A DNA stretch of 64,000 nucleotides from CBDCTM01 sp965222005 (GCA_965222005.1 OZ244935.1:434001-498000), one strand, 5' to 3'; positions 18,404-28,046 are shown, counted from the stretch's first letter. Notes: a model not told the origin generated them from the sequence alone. Program-made: numbers and translations.

Positions 18404-19159
18404 TTACCTGGCAGTTTGCTCAGAGGTCAGAGAGGCCCGTATGTACTGCCTGTTGAGCCGGGCAATATTGATTTGCGCGATCTCTTTGGGGCACTCCACC
18501 GAACAGGCGCCCGTGTTGGTACAATTGCCAAAGCCCTCTTCATCCATCTTATTTACCATAGCCTGCACTCGTTTGTCGGCTTCCACCTTACCCTGCGGCA
18601 GCAGAGAGAGATGAGCTACCTTGGCAGAGGTGAAAAGCATGGCGGAAGCATTGGGGCAGGCTGCCACACAAGCTCCGCAACCTATACAGGCAGCGGCATC
18701 AAATGCTTCACTGGCAGTATCTTTTTCGATGGGAATAGCATTGGCGTCCTGCGCCTGGCCGGTATTTACCGAAACGTATCCCCCCGCCTGAATGATCCTG
18801 TCGAAAGCCGAGCGGTCCACTGTAAGGTCCTTAATCACGGGAAATGCCTTTGCCCGCCAGGGTTCTATCACAATTGTATCGCCGTCTTTAAAATGGCGCA
18901 TGTGCAGCTGGCAAACGGTAGTGCCACGCGAGGGGCCGTGTGGCCGGCCGTTGATCACCAGGCTGCAAGCACCACAAATGCCTTCCCGGCAATCGTGATC
19001 AAAAGAGACAGGCTCTTCTTTTTTTCCGACCAATGATTCATTCAGAACGTCCAGCATTTCGAGGAACGACATATGTTCATTGGCCTCCAGCTGATAGGTT
19101 TCGAAGCGGCCTTTGCTCTTACTATTTTTTTGTCGCCAAACTTTTAAAGTCAGATTCAT
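18404..19159 (-). CDS. sdhB: Succinate dehydrogenase/fumarate reductase iron-sulfur subunit
   Basis: This is the electron-transfer subunit of respiratory complex II, on the cytoplasmic face of the inner membrane. The 251-residue protein has a ferredoxin-like [2Fe-2S] domain with Cys57, 62, 65 and 83 (CREGICGAC ... TVC). Its alpha-helical domain has the [4Fe-4S] motif CIGCGACVAACP and the second cluster motif CTNTGACSVECP. It is the last gene of the leftward sdhC-sdhA-sdhB operon, 60 bp after sdhA. The subunit type is the one paired with a single five-helix cytochrome b anchor, which in Bacteroidota can run as succinate dehydrogenase or fumarate reductase. Confidence 0.95.
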   Translation of the reverse strand: MNLTLKVWRQKNSKSKGRFETYQLEANEHMSFLEMLDVLNESLVGKKEEPVSFDHDCREGICGACSLVINGRPHGPSRGTTVCQLHMRHFKDGDTIVIEPWRAKAFPVIKDLTVDRSAFDRIIQAGGYVSVNTGQAQDANAIPIEKDTASEAFDAAACIGCGACVAACPNASAMLFTSAKVAHLSLLPQGKVEADKRVQAMVNKMDEEGFGNCTNTGACSVECPKEIAQINIARLNRQYIRASLTSEQTAR

Positions 19160-19219
19160 ATTTCAGATTTGTTTACATCTTTAGCCAAATGCGGAGCCAG
19201 CAAGCTCTTTTCAAACAAT

Positions 19220-21214
19220 CTACTTGTAGCTCCTCGTTTTGAGTTTCACGCTATCAAAGGTCAGCGCCTCTTTATGAACTACCGGATTGTCATCATCCCA
19301 TTCCCAGGCTGCTACATAGGTATATTCATCATCCCGGCGCACAGCCTCCCCTTCTTCACTCTGATACTCTTCGCGGAAGTGACCACCACAGGATTCATTG
19401 CGCTGTAAGGCATCCAGTATCATTAGTTCGCCCATTTCCATAAAATCGGCAACACGGGTCGCTTTTTCCAATTCGGGATTGTACTCCTCCATAGTGCCGG
19501 GTACAAACACATTGCTCCAAAATTCGCTGCGCAGCTCACGTACCATTTGCCGGGCCTTGCTAAGTCCTTCAGCATTGCGCGACATGCCGCAGTACTCCCA
19601 CATGATCTTGCCTAGCCGGCGGTGGAAGCTCTCCACCGATTCATTGCCCTTTATACGGAGCAGCTTTTGAAGGCGAGACAGGGTTTCCTTTTCGGTAGCT
19701 TCAAATTCAGCGGCTAAAGGATCGATAGCAGGCGTCCTGATTTCATTCGAAAGGAATTGTCCTATGGTGTAGGGTATTACAAAATAGCCATCGGCCAGGC
19801 CCTGCATGAGCGCAGAAGCTCCCAGGCGATTGGCGCCATGATCGGAGAAATTGCATTCGCCCAGTGCAAACAGACCCAGCACGTTGGTTTCCAGGTTGTA
19901 ATCCACCCAAAGGCCACCCATTGTATAATGCACCGCCGGATAAATTTTCATGGGCATAATGTAGGGGTTCTCTCCTGTGATCTTTTCGTACATCTCAAAG
20001 AGGTTGCCGTATTTTTCTTCCACTACTTTGGTGCCCAACTCTTTGATGACCGCCTCGCTTGGCTCGTGCATTCCCTGACTATGAGCCTTTGATCGGCCAT
20101 AACGCAGTACAGCATCGGAAAAATCCAAAAAGACAGCAAGCCCGGTTGGATTTACGCCGTACCCATCATCGCAAACCACCTTTGCGGCTCTGGAAGCCAC
20201 ATCGCGCGGCACCAGATTACCAAAAGCCGGATAGCGCCGCTCGAGATAATAATCGCGATCCTGTTCAGGAATATCGAGGCCCGTTTTGCGCCCTTCGCGA
20301 ATAGCTTTTGCGTCCTCCATTTTTTTTGGCACCCACACCCGCCCGTCATTTCTCAGCGATTCCGACATCAGCGTCAGTTTGGATTGGTACTCACCCGAAA
20401 CGGGAATACAGGTCGGATGTATTTGTGTGTAGCAAGGATTGGCCATAAGAGCACCGCGCTTCACGGCGCGCCAGGCAGCCGTCACATTGCACCCCATTGC
20501 ATTGGTGGAGAGGTAAAATACATTGCCATAGCCGCCAGTACCCAGCACCACGCAGTGTGCTGCAAAACGTTCGAGCTTGCCGCTGAGCAAATTGCGGGCT
20601 ATGATGCCTCGCGCCTTGCCATCCTTGATTACCAGATCGAGCATTTCGTGGCGATTATACATGTGCACATTGCCCAATGATATTTGCCTGGATAATGCCT
20701 GATAGGCTCCCAACAGCAGCTGTTGGCCGGTTTGGCCGCGTGCATAAAAGGTTCGCGACACCTGCACCCCTCCAAAGGAGCGGTTGGCCAGCAGCCCACC
20801 ATATTCACGGGCAAAAGGCACGCCCTGAGCTACTGCCTGATCAATAATAGCGGCACTCACTTCAGCGAGGCGATACACATTGGCCTCGCGGGAGCGATAG
20901 TCGCCACCTTTGACGGTATCATAAAAGAGGCGATATACGCTATCTCCATCGTTTTGGTAATTCTTGGCAGCATTGATACCGCCTTGTGCAGCGATGCTGT
21001 GTGCGCGGCGCGGACTGTCGTGGAAGGTAAAGCATTTCACATTATAGCCCAGTTCTGCCAGAGAGGCAGCAGCAGCGGCGCCAGCCAGGCCGGTGCCTAC
21101 TACGATCACATCGATGCGCCGTTTGTTGTTGGGCGCTACGAGATTCATTTTGGAGCGATAGTTTTGCCACTTCTCTTCCAGCGGGCCTTCAGGAATATGA
21201 GCATCTAATTTCAT
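19220..21214 (-). CDS. sdhA: Succinate dehydrogenase/fumarate reductase flavoprotein subunit
   Basis: This is the catalytic subunit of complex II, interconverting succinate and fumarate with covalent FAD. The 664-residue protein has the FAD-binding Rossmann motif VGTGLAGAAAAASLAELG near residue 40 and the flavin-attachment region HSIAAQGGINAAKNYQNDGDS. The active-site region includes NPCYTQIHPTCIP, and the capping domain and C-terminal helices with HFREEYQSEEGEA complete it. The length is typical of the Bacteroidota/epsilon-type enzyme (about 640-670). It sits between sdhC (42 bp upstream) and sdhB (60 bp downstream), a standard operon order. Confidence 0.96.
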   Translation of the reverse strand: MKLDAHIPEGPLEEKWQNYRSKMNLVAPNNKRRIDVIVVGTGLAGAAAAASLAELGYNVKCFTFHDSPRRAHSIAAQGGINAAKNYQNDGDSVYRLFYDTVKGGDYRSREANVYRLAEVSAAIIDQAVAQGVPFAREYGGLLANRSFGGVQVSRTFYARGQTGQQLLLGAYQALSRQISLGNVHMYNRHEMLDLVIKDGKARGIIARNLLSGKLERFAAHCVVLGTGGYGNVFYLSTNAMGCNVTAAWRAVKRGALMANPCYTQIHPTCIPVSGEYQSKLTLMSESLRNDGRVWVPKKMEDAKAIREGRKTGLDIPEQDRDYYLERRYPAFGNLVPRDVASRAAKVVCDDGYGVNPTGLAVFLDFSDAVLRYGRSKAHSQGMHEPSEAVIKELGTKVVEEKYGNLFEMYEKITGENPYIMPMKIYPAVHYTMGGLWVDYNLETNVLGLFALGECNFSDHGANRLGASALMQGLADGYFVIPYTIGQFLSNEIRTPAIDPLAAEFEATEKETLSRLQKLLRIKGNESVESFHRRLGKIMWEYCGMSRNAEGLSKARQMVRELRSEFWSNVFVPGTMEEYNPELEKATRVADFMEMGELMILDALQRNESCGGHFREEYQSEEGEAVRRDDEYTYVAAWEWDDDNPVVHKEALTFDSVKLKTRSYK

Positions 21215-21256
21215 GAAGTTGATTTTTATAGCATTCCGAACAACGGACTATGGTTG

Positions 21257-21940
21257 TTAATGAGCAAAGAAGAAGTAGATTGGAATAATGGCGAAGCCAA
21301 AAGGTATCAGCAGGGAATAAATAGAGCCAATGCCTTCGATGATCGGGCTGTACTTGCTATGCCGCAGGCCCAGGGTCTGGAAGGCCGATTGGAATCCGTG
21401 CCACAGATGAAGTGCCAATACAATCATGGAAAACACGTAAAATGCGACAAAGCCTATATTTTTAAAGGCATCATACACGGGTGTATATAAGTCCTTAACG
21501 GAGTGGTCGAGCCCATCGTAGGAGACCATTTCCAGGGCACCGATCTTCATTTGAAACCAAAACTGGTACATATGAATAAGCAGGAAAATAAATAGAAAAA
21601 TACCCAGCCAAGCCATATTGCGGGCTGCAAAGTTGGTATTTTGAGTAGTGCCAACGGCATAGCGATTGTCGCGCGCTGCCAGGTTCTGCCGCCACAGTGC
21701 CAAGCCCTGAAAGGCGTGAATGAGTATGAAAGCATAGAGGGAGTACGAAATCGTTTTGATGAACGGATTGGAGGTCATGAAGTAGGCATATTCATTGAAT
21801 TTCCGGCCGCCGTCATCATAAAGCAGCTGGAGGTTGCCTACCAAATGTACCACCAGAAATGTGATCAAAAACAAGCCGGTCAGGCTCATCACAATCTTTT
21901 GGCCAATGGAAGAGGTGAAAAACTTAGATAACCAACTCAT
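21257..21940 (-). CDS. sdhC: Succinate dehydrogenase cytochrome b subunit (b558-type anchor)
   Basis: This is the membrane anchor of complex II. The 227-residue protein has five predicted membrane helices with conserved His residues that would ligate two haems (for example VVHLVGNLQLL, FILIHAFQGLALW, FLLIHMYQFWF and ALHLWHGFQSAFQTLG). That matches the single-subunit b558 family found in Bacteroidota and epsilonproteobacteria, not the separate SdhC/SdhD pair of E. coli. It is the first gene of the leftward sdhCAB operon, with a good promoter at 21981-22011 giving a leader of about 30 nt. Confidence 0.93.
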   Translation of the reverse strand: MSWLSKFFTSSIGQKIVMSLTGLFLITFLVVHLVGNLQLLYDDGGRKFNEYAYFMTSNPFIKTISYSLYAFILIHAFQGLALWRQNLAARDNRYAVGTTQNTNFAARNMAWLGIFLFIFLLIHMYQFWFQMKIGALEMVSYDGLDHSVKDLYTPVYDAFKNIGFVAFYVFSMIVLALHLWHGFQSAFQTLGLRHSKYSPIIEGIGSIYSLLIPFGFAIIPIYFFFAH

Positions 21941-21980
21941 AGCAGATGCTTTCTTAATGAAAAAGTGCGAATGACTGGCT

Positions 21981-22011
21981 CAAATCTATTTATTTAATAG
22001 CATTTACCCAA
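21981..22011 (-). promoter_or_regulatory. Bacteroidota-type promoter of the sdhCAB operon
   Basis: Read on the minus strand, TTG (22011-22009), a 20-base spacer and TAGATTTG (21988-21981) match TTG-N19/20-TAnnTTTG exactly. The implied start, near 21974, lies about 34 bases before the sdhC ATG. A perfect 7-bp hairpin (22022-22028 with 22035-22041) lies just upstream of the -33 element and may be an operator. Confidence 0.65.
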
Positions 22012-22240
22012 CATAAGTTTGGACAAGCGGGGCTGCTTGTCTTTATTTAGAACAATTCTAATTATACGCGATGGTGATTTTATTGATGATTTTAAAAATT
22101 TAATCTCTTCAGCATTGGTACCTGACTGTGGTCAGGCATTTATACCGCCCGGTTGAGCGCATAGGAGTAAGGACGTATGGCCCGGTTCCGATGAATTGTC
22201 TTATCTTGCAGCGCCTTGCCTTCCGAAAAAGCCGTGCATC

Positions 22241-22744
22241 ATGAAGAAGATGAAACAAAAAATAGATTTCGATCACTTTGTGGAGAAGTTTCCCGTCATT
22301 GAGCTGCCTCTGGTACTTACAGAAGAGGCGCAGCACATCTTCAGCAAAACCAACGATCCGCTCCCACCACTCATGATCGAGCAGTTTATTTTGCCGCTGG
22401 AAGCCAAAGAATCTGATGAATACACAGAATTTGTAGCTTGCTTTCGCCTCCCCGGCACCCCTCACTTCCACGCTTTGGTGTACTGGCGGGCAGGCCTTTT
22501 GGAATACTATTATACACTGGCTACCTTCACAAAAAAGGGCGTGTTGATCGACAAAAAGATGATCGCGGGAACAAAAGTGGACGGCAAGTTGTTGGTCAAA
22601 TCAGTAGCTACTTTCGATGAAGATTGGGTCATTTATGTAGTAGGTGGAGTAGCCAATGCCGATCAAAGCAGCTACGACGCTTCTTCCAGCCAATCCATCA
22701 CTTTTGAATTGCTTGCCGACGGTAAGATCATTACCACTAATTAA
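22241..22744 (+). CDS. Conserved hypothetical small protein
   Basis: I do not recognise the family. From the ATG at 22241 the protein has 167 residues, begins MKKMKQKIDFDHFVEKFP, and has no signal peptide or membrane helix. It is mixed alpha/beta, with a middle section GTPHFHALVYWRAGLLEYYYTLATF and a beta-rich end (WVIYVVGGVANADQSSYDASSS). A start 45 bp upstream would add a Cys/Pro-rich stretch unlikely to be coding. It precedes the RNase R gene by 72 bp on the same strand, but a promoter-like element in the gap suggests that rnr has its own start. Confidence 0.6.
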   Translation: MKKMKQKIDFDHFVEKFPVIELPLVLTEEAQHIFSKTNDPLPPLMIEQFILPLEAKESDEYTEFVACFRLPGTPHFHALVYWRAGLLEYYYTLATFTKKGVLIDKKMIAGTKVDGKLLVKSVATFDEDWVIYVVGGVANADQSSYDASSSQSITFELLADGKIITTN

Positions 22745-22816
22745 TTTACATTTAAATAATCTATTGAAAATCAACAAGATAAGCATACTGTTTGTCTTGC
22801 ATATCAAAATACAACC

Positions 22817-24982
22817 ATGTCAAGAAACAGAAGAACCCCAAACCGAAAAGGCAAAAAATTGAGTAGCGCTCACCTCAAAAAAGACCTCATCAAATTCTTT
22901 AGACGCGCTCCCAAAAAACGCCTCAATGCAAAGCAACTTATCAAAAAACTCAAAATTGCCAACAGCAAGGATTCCGTCCAACACGCATTGACTTTCCTGG
23001 CCGACGAAGGCCTCCTCTGGCATATCGGCGACGGCAAATACCGCCTCGACCGCTACGCATCGCACCAGCGCGAAAGCAGCCTCCACGAAGGCCGCGTTGA
23101 TATGACCCGCACTGGCGCCGCCTACATCATCTGCAATGATCTGGATGACGATGTTTATGTGGCTGCTAAAAACATGAACACTGCCCTTCACGGCGACCGC
23201 GTGCAAGTGAACGTCTCCACTCCGCCCGGCCGCAGGAGGGCCGAAGGCACGGTAAAGCAGGTACTCGAGCGCGCTACCGAACACTTTGTAGGTACACTCC
23301 ACCTGTCCCGAAAATACGGTATCATCATACCAGACAGGATGAATATGCCCATCGATATTTTTGTAAATCTGGATGATATTGATGAGGCAAAAGATGGTGA
23401 AAAGGTGGTGGTAAAAGTAACCAAATGGCCCAACCGCCCCAATCATAGCCCTATGGGCAAAATCACCGCCGTGCTGGGCAAGGTAGGAAGTAACGATATT
23501 GAAATGCAGGCCATCCTGATCAATAATGGCTTCGATCTCGGCTTTCCGGAAGCGGCACTTTCTGAGGCCGAACAGCTCTCCGACCAAATCACGGAAGAAC
23601 AGCTGGCCCGCCGCCGCGATATGCGCGCTGTCACCACCTTCACCATCGACCCGGCTGATGCCAAGGATTTTGACGATGCCCTTTCCCTGGAATATCTGGA
23701 AGACGGTTCCTATGAAGTAGGGGTACACATAGCTGATGTCACACATTATGTAAAGCCTGGCACGGAGCTGGATAAGGCGGCATTTCGCAGGGCAACCTCT
23801 GTATATCTGGTGGATCGGGTGCTGCCCATGCTGCCGGAACGCCTGTCGAATGGTCTTTGTTCTCTTCGGCCTGATGAGGATAAATTCACCTTTTCTGCCG
23901 TTTTCACCTTTGATAAGCATGACAAAATCGTGAAGCGCTGGTTTGGAAAAACCCTTACGCACTCCAATCGCCGCTTTAGCTATGAAGAAGCCCAGCAGGT
24001 AGTGGAAAGCGGACAAGGAGATTTTGCCGAAGAGCTGGACAAATTGAACAGGCTGGCTAAAAAACTGCGTAAAAAGAAGTTTAAAAAAGGGGCTATTGCC
24101 TTTGAGGCTGATGAGGTTCGCTTCGAATTGGATGAGCAGGGCACTCCAATCAATGTGTATATAAAAGAGCGGAAAGATGCTCATTTGCTCATCGAAGATT
24201 TTATGCTGCTGGCGAATCGGGAGGTGGCTACCTTCATTTATAAAAAAGGGAAAGGAAGCAGCGAAATACCTTTTGTTTACCGCGTTCATGACCTCCCCGA
24301 CCCCGAAAAAGTGCTCGAATTTGCCCGCTTTGCCAAAGAATTGGGCTTTCATATGGAAACACAGACTCCCCGCCAGATTTCCGATTCATTCAATCGACTC
24401 AGCAAGGAAGCCAGGCAAAATGAGCAGCTCAAGATTTTGGAGCCTATCGCGATTCGGACTATGGCCAAAGCAATTTATACTACCGACAATATTGGCCATT
24501 ACGGGCTGGCCTTCGATTATTATACCCACTTCACTTCCCCTATCCGCCGCTATGCCGATGTATTGGCGCATCGCATTTTGTACAAAAACCTGAGCAATAT
24601 TCAGCGAGTGGACAAAGGCAAGCTGGAGGAACATTGCCGACATATTTCACAGCAGGAGCGCAAAGCCCTGGATGCCGAGCGCGAATCGATTAAATACAAA
24701 CAGGTAGAATACATTTCCAAACACATAGGCGAAGTGTTTGAAGGCCGGATCAACGGCTTTCACGAGAAGGGAGTGTTTGTGGAGTTAATCGACAGCTCCT
24801 GCGAAGGCATGGTCAGTTTTGGCAGTATGGATGAATATTATACAGTGGATGAAGGCAGGCTGAGTGCGCGGGCTATGCGCAGCGGGCATCAGCTAAAAAT
24901 GGGCGATCGAATAGCTGTGCGGGTGGTGGATGCAGACCTTTCGCGCCGGCAGATAGAGATGGAATTGGCTGAACGAGAATAA
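22817..24982 (+). CDS. rnr: Ribonuclease R
   Basis: RNase R is a processive 3'-5' exoribonuclease that degrades structured RNA and takes part in rRNA and mRNA turnover. The 721-residue protein starts with a basic stretch, then a winged-helix domain (about 20-75). Cold-shock/OB domains follow (about 80-235), and then the RNB catalytic domain with the Mg-binding Asp cluster IDPADAKDFDDALS (about 275-288). The C-terminal S1 domain (about 630-715, GEVFEGRINGFHEKGVFVEL) completes the family architecture. A TTG at 22764-22766 and TACTGTTTG at 22786-22794 resemble a promoter with one extra base in the -7 element. A long antisense frame over this gene has no family features and is not a gene. Confidence 0.95.
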   Translation: MSRNRRTPNRKGKKLSSAHLKKDLIKFFRRAPKKRLNAKQLIKKLKIANSKDSVQHALTFLADEGLLWHIGDGKYRLDRYASHQRESSLHEGRVDMTRTGAAYIICNDLDDDVYVAAKNMNTALHGDRVQVNVSTPPGRRRAEGTVKQVLERATEHFVGTLHLSRKYGIIIPDRMNMPIDIFVNLDDIDEAKDGEKVVVKVTKWPNRPNHSPMGKITAVLGKVGSNDIEMQAILINNGFDLGFPEAALSEAEQLSDQITEEQLARRRDMRAVTTFTIDPADAKDFDDALSLEYLEDGSYEVGVHIADVTHYVKPGTELDKAAFRRATSVYLVDRVLPMLPERLSNGLCSLRPDEDKFTFSAVFTFDKHDKIVKRWFGKTLTHSNRRFSYEEAQQVVESGQGDFAEELDKLNRLAKKLRKKKFKKGAIAFEADEVRFELDEQGTPINVYIKERKDAHLLIEDFMLLANREVATFIYKKGKGSSEIPFVYRVHDLPDPEKVLEFARFAKELGFHMETQTPRQISDSFNRLSKEARQNEQLKILEPIAIRTMAKAIYTTDNIGHYGLAFDYYTHFTSPIRRYADVLAHRILYKNLSNIQRVDKGKLEEHCRHISQQERKALDAERESIKYKQVEYISKHIGEVFEGRINGFHEKGVFVELIDSSCEGMVSFGSMDEYYTVDEGRLSARAMRSGHQLKMGDRIAVRVVDADLSRRQIEMELAERE

Positions 24983-25524
24983 TCTGGTAGTGTACTATAT
25001 AAGGCTGAAGGTAAAGCATACCTCCGATTGTCCGCTCCGCTACTACTGGTTAGATGGTCAGACGATCAAATGGCCAGACTGTCTGAAAGTCTCAAAATCT
25101 GTCGTTTTAAAAAAGGACAGCCCTACATTTAATACCCTTCCAATTAAATTTATTTATTACAAAATATTAAAAACAGGCCTTCCAAGGCCCAATCACAAAA
25201 AAGGCACAAGTATCCTTTATCCATAAAGAAATACCCACCATACTGCCTATGTAAGCTCGTCACAGTTGGGATAATTTTTTTACTTTTTCAGGTTTTTTTG
25301 ATTTTTTTTCCTAAAAAAATGATCTGTGACATCATCTTGGTATGGATGTTGCAAAATGGTACTTGTCCCCGCTACAATTCCTCCCTCCAAACACATCCAG
25401 CACTCACCTAAGCTACAAGAGCCAGCACTTTAGCAAGCTCTCTTTCATGAAAAACGAATGCCCCTCTTTGTGTTCTCTCTATTATCACATAACCAACTTT
25501 ACCAGGGACATAACAGAAAATACT
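24983..25524. other. Intergenic region before the histidine kinase gene
   Basis: This stretch of about 540 bases is A/T-rich in its right half and has no convincing gene. Its left part contains the palindromic 12-mer CAGACTGTCTGA (25075-25086), also found at 42341-42352. An in-frame upstream ATG for the kinase exists at 25342, but the leader it would encode is not protein-like. Confidence 0.4.
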
Positions 25525-27456
25525 ATGTATAACCAAGGAGGCTATCCAACCAAAACGATTATCGTCTTTTACCTACTGGCCTGTGTAGTTTGCGCATTAA
25601 TCTTAGGAAGTGAATCAAAAATGGAGTACAATGCCGTTGTGGCATCCATGGCGGCTTTGTTTATTCCTCATCAAAAAAACAAGCATTATTGGGTGCTCGC
25701 GGCGCTGGCTGGCTTCCTTTGTTGCCAGCTCATTTACCAAAGCTTTCCCCCTACTTTTGTAGGTGCTTCCTCTCAATGGATTCCACTTATTTCCTTATCA
25801 ACTTTGCTTATTCCTCTGTTTTTCATTGATCGGCACTATCAGCTCAAACTCCAACAACAAGATGTGCAAGTCCGCCAGATAGAGGCTGCACTACATCAAA
25901 CCCAGCAAATACTAGCCACCAAATTGCAGATGGTAGAACTAGCAGCTGACAAACTACCGGCGGGGGTCGTATATCTCGATACCAAGCTCAAGATCCGTTT
26001 TCACAATCTACATAGCCGCTGTTGGTTTGGATCAAAGCAAAATGTTGATAATAAATCCCTTGCTGGCATTATATCCGCAAAGCGTTTTGAGCAGTTTGAG
26101 CAATCCTTTGCGAAAGCGGAGCAGGATAAAAAGATGGTTCAGTTTGAAGAGCAAATCAACAAAGAGAATGGCATAAATTGCTTTTGCCGGATATCCCTTA
26201 TTCCTTTGCTCGATCATACAAAGAAACTCGTCGGATACTTCCTTTATCTGGAAGACGTGACCAATCAGCGCAAGAGCGAGCTGGCAGTAGAAGTAATCAA
26301 CCAGGAACTCGAGATAGAAGCTGAAGAGAAGCAACAAGCCCTCTCAGCCCTGGGTAAAAGTGAGCAACGCTACCGAAGTTTATTTGAAAACAATGGGCTC
26401 GGTGTACTGACGATCGGAAGAGACGGTAAAATTACAAACATCAATAAAGCTTTTGTCACTCAGCTTGGCTATACCGAAGAAGAACTGATTCAGATAACAA
26501 TCGATGAGATCATGGTGGAAAAAGAAGCCTTGCAATTCCGAACCTTGCTATACAAACTGGCCCAACATGATATGACCACTTTCAATATTGAGCAGAAATT
26601 CATCACCCGCAATGGTAGCCTGCTGGACGTATCGGTCTCTATTACCGCCTTGTACGACGGTCAGGAAAATTTTCAGGAAGCGGTTGCTGTGGTAAAGGAT
26701 ATCACCGAACAAAAAAACACGCAGGAGAAGCTGATAGCTGTCAACAATGAGCTTCAGCAATTTGCGAGCGTGGCATCGCATGATATGAAGGAGCCGCTGC
26801 GCACCATCAGCAGTTTTAGCGCCCTGCTCGCCCGCCGGATGGAGGAGAATCCTTCCAACAAAGAATTCCTCGACTTCATCCAGGATGCAGCGAAAAGAAT
26901 GACCATTTTGCTGGAAGATTTGATCACTTACGCCCGCGCCGGCATTGAAATGCAGCAAACCAAAACTATTGATTTAAACGATGTATTGTTGGCTGTACAA
27001 AATAATTTGTATTCAAAAATAGAGCAAACTGATGCACAAATTTCTTGCGACACCCTGCCTTCGATAAAAGGACATTTCACTCCCTTCGTTCAGCTTTTTC
27101 AGAATATTCTGGCCAATGCCATCAAATTCCAACAAGCTGACATTACCCCCAATATACGCATCAGCGCTTCAGCTCTGCATGATGAATTTCTGATCAGCAT
27201 CGCCGATAATGGCATCGGGATGGACAAAGCACATATCAATCAGATATTTGAACCCTTTCGCCGCTTACATTCCCGTATTGAGTTTGAAGGCTCTGGTATC
27301 GGGCTGGCAACCTGCAAAAAAATCATTGAGCAATACAAGGGAGACATTTGGGTGGAATCGGAAAAAGGGAAAGGCACTACTTTTTACATTACTCTGCCGC
27401 TGGAAATGATCGTTGAGCAGAAAAAAACGAAGCCTGTTGATATACCCATGGCATAA
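25525..27456 (+). CDS. Membrane-bound PAS-domain sensor histidine kinase
   Basis: From the ATG at 25525 the protein has 643 residues. The N-terminal about 110 residues carry three to four membrane helices. A short coiled coil (about 115-140) leads to two PAS domains (about 140-250 and about 285-400), the second with a PAC-like end (AVAVVKDITEQKNTQEKL). The HisKA domain has the phospho-acceptor His419 in SVASHDMKEPLR. The HATPase domain (about 520-635) has the N-box FQNILANAIKFQQ and the G-boxes ADNGIGMD and GSGIGLATCKKI. No response regulator is adjacent, so it is an orphan kinase whose signal and partner are unknown. Two terminator hairpins follow at 27471-27490 and 27528-27560. Confidence 0.88.
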   Translation: MYNQGGYPTKTIIVFYLLACVVCALILGSESKMEYNAVVASMAALFIPHQKNKHYWVLAALAGFLCCQLIYQSFPPTFVGASSQWIPLISLSTLLIPLFFIDRHYQLKLQQQDVQVRQIEAALHQTQQILATKLQMVELAADKLPAGVVYLDTKLKIRFHNLHSRCWFGSKQNVDNKSLAGIISAKRFEQFEQSFAKAEQDKKMVQFEEQINKENGINCFCRISLIPLLDHTKKLVGYFLYLEDVTNQRKSELAVEVINQELEIEAEEKQQALSALGKSEQRYRSLFENNGLGVLTIGRDGKITNINKAFVTQLGYTEEELIQITIDEIMVEKEALQFRTLLYKLAQHDMTTFNIEQKFITRNGSLLDVSVSITALYDGQENFQEAVAVVKDITEQKNTQEKLIAVNNELQQFASVASHDMKEPLRTISSFSALLARRMEENPSNKEFLDFIQDAAKRMTILLEDLITYARAGIEMQQTKTIDLNDVLLAVQNNLYSKIEQTDAQISCDTLPSIKGHFTPFVQLFQNILANAIKFQQADITPNIRISASALHDEFLISIADNGIGMDKAHINQIFEPFRRLHSRIEFEGSGIGLATCKKIIEQYKGDIWVESEKGKGTTFYITLPLEMIVEQKKTKPVDIPMA

Positions 27457-27470
27457 TCATTCTCAATGGC

Positions 27471-27490
27471 TGCGCCCGTGGCGCATTTTT
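27471..27490 (+). terminator. Rho-independent terminator of the histidine kinase gene
   Basis: A perfect 6-bp stem, TGCGCC (27471-27476) with GGCGCA (27480-27485), closes a 3-base loop and is followed by five T (27486-27490). It starts 15 bases after the kinase stop codon. Confidence 0.75.
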
Positions 27491-27527
27491 ACTACAAGCT
27501 AATTCAAACACTCACTCTTTTTACACT

Positions 27528-27560
27528 GAAATGCTCACACTATGTGGGCATTTCTTTTTT
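27528..27560 (+). terminator. Second terminator hairpin, with the lspA stop codon in its loop
   Basis: A 12-bp stem (27528-27539 with 27543-27554, one G-U pair) has the loop CTA, which is the complement of the lspA stop codon. It is followed by six T (27555-27560). It terminates rightward transcription between two convergent genes. The minus-strand side has no T-run. Confidence 0.7.
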
Positions 27561-28046
27561 GCTTTTGGAAGTAAAACTGAAAAAAATAAACAACCCCATA
27601 CCTAGCATAATGGAAACATCTGCAAAGTTGAAAATACCAGTGCGCAGATTGCCAATGCCCAAATTCATGAAATCTACCACACTGCCGCTATTCAAAAGGC
27701 GATCGTACAAATTGCTCATCCCGCCGCCAATGATGAAGGCAAAAGCTATCGCTTGCCCTCGTTCCAGGTTTTTAGAAAATAAGGTGTAAAAAAACAATAT
27801 GCCCAACATGATGAACGGGAATACCTTGAGGAGAAGCAAGTGCATGAACTCCGGCAAATCTTCTCCCATACTGAGGAATGCACCCTTATTTTCGACATAC
27901 AGCAGCCGGAAAGTGTCACTCATATAGCTATGAGTCTTTCCATATTCCAGGTTCCGTTGCGCCATTTGTTTGGTGGCCTGGTCACAACCTACGTTTAGCA
28001 GGATGATGAATAGAATAATGGCAATGTGCCCGTATTTGCTTTTCAT
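27540..28046 (-). CDS. lspA: Lipoprotein signal peptidase (signal peptidase II)
   Basis: LspA is the inner-membrane aspartyl protease that removes signal peptides from diacylglyceryl-modified prolipoproteins. The 168-residue protein has four membrane helices. The catalytic aspartates are Asp115 in GGGMSNLYDRL (family GGxxGNxxDR, with Ser in place of the second Gly) and Asp143 in GIFNFADVSI. The NKGAFLS motif near residue 53 is also conserved. The length is normal. It is relevant to the window because several gene products here (haloperoxidase-like, UnbV-like, beta-helix, both putative immunity proteins) carry lipoboxes. It is convergent with the histidine kinase gene, and a terminator sits on its stop codon. 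Confidence 0.94.
   Translation of the reverse strand: MKSKYGHIAIILFIILLNVGCDQATKQMAQRNLEYGKTHSYMSDTFRLLYVENKGAFLSMGEDLPEFMHLLLLKVFPFIMLGILFFYTLFSKNLERGQAIAFAFIIGGGMSNLYDRLLNSGSVVDFMNLGIGNLRTGIFNFADVSIMLGMGLFIFFSFTSKSKKEMPT

Noticed and set aside
22820..24352. Long antisense frame (about 510 codons) over rnr
   Set aside because: It is a reverse shadow of the RNase R gene, which has clear domains; the antisense translation shows no protein-like pattern.
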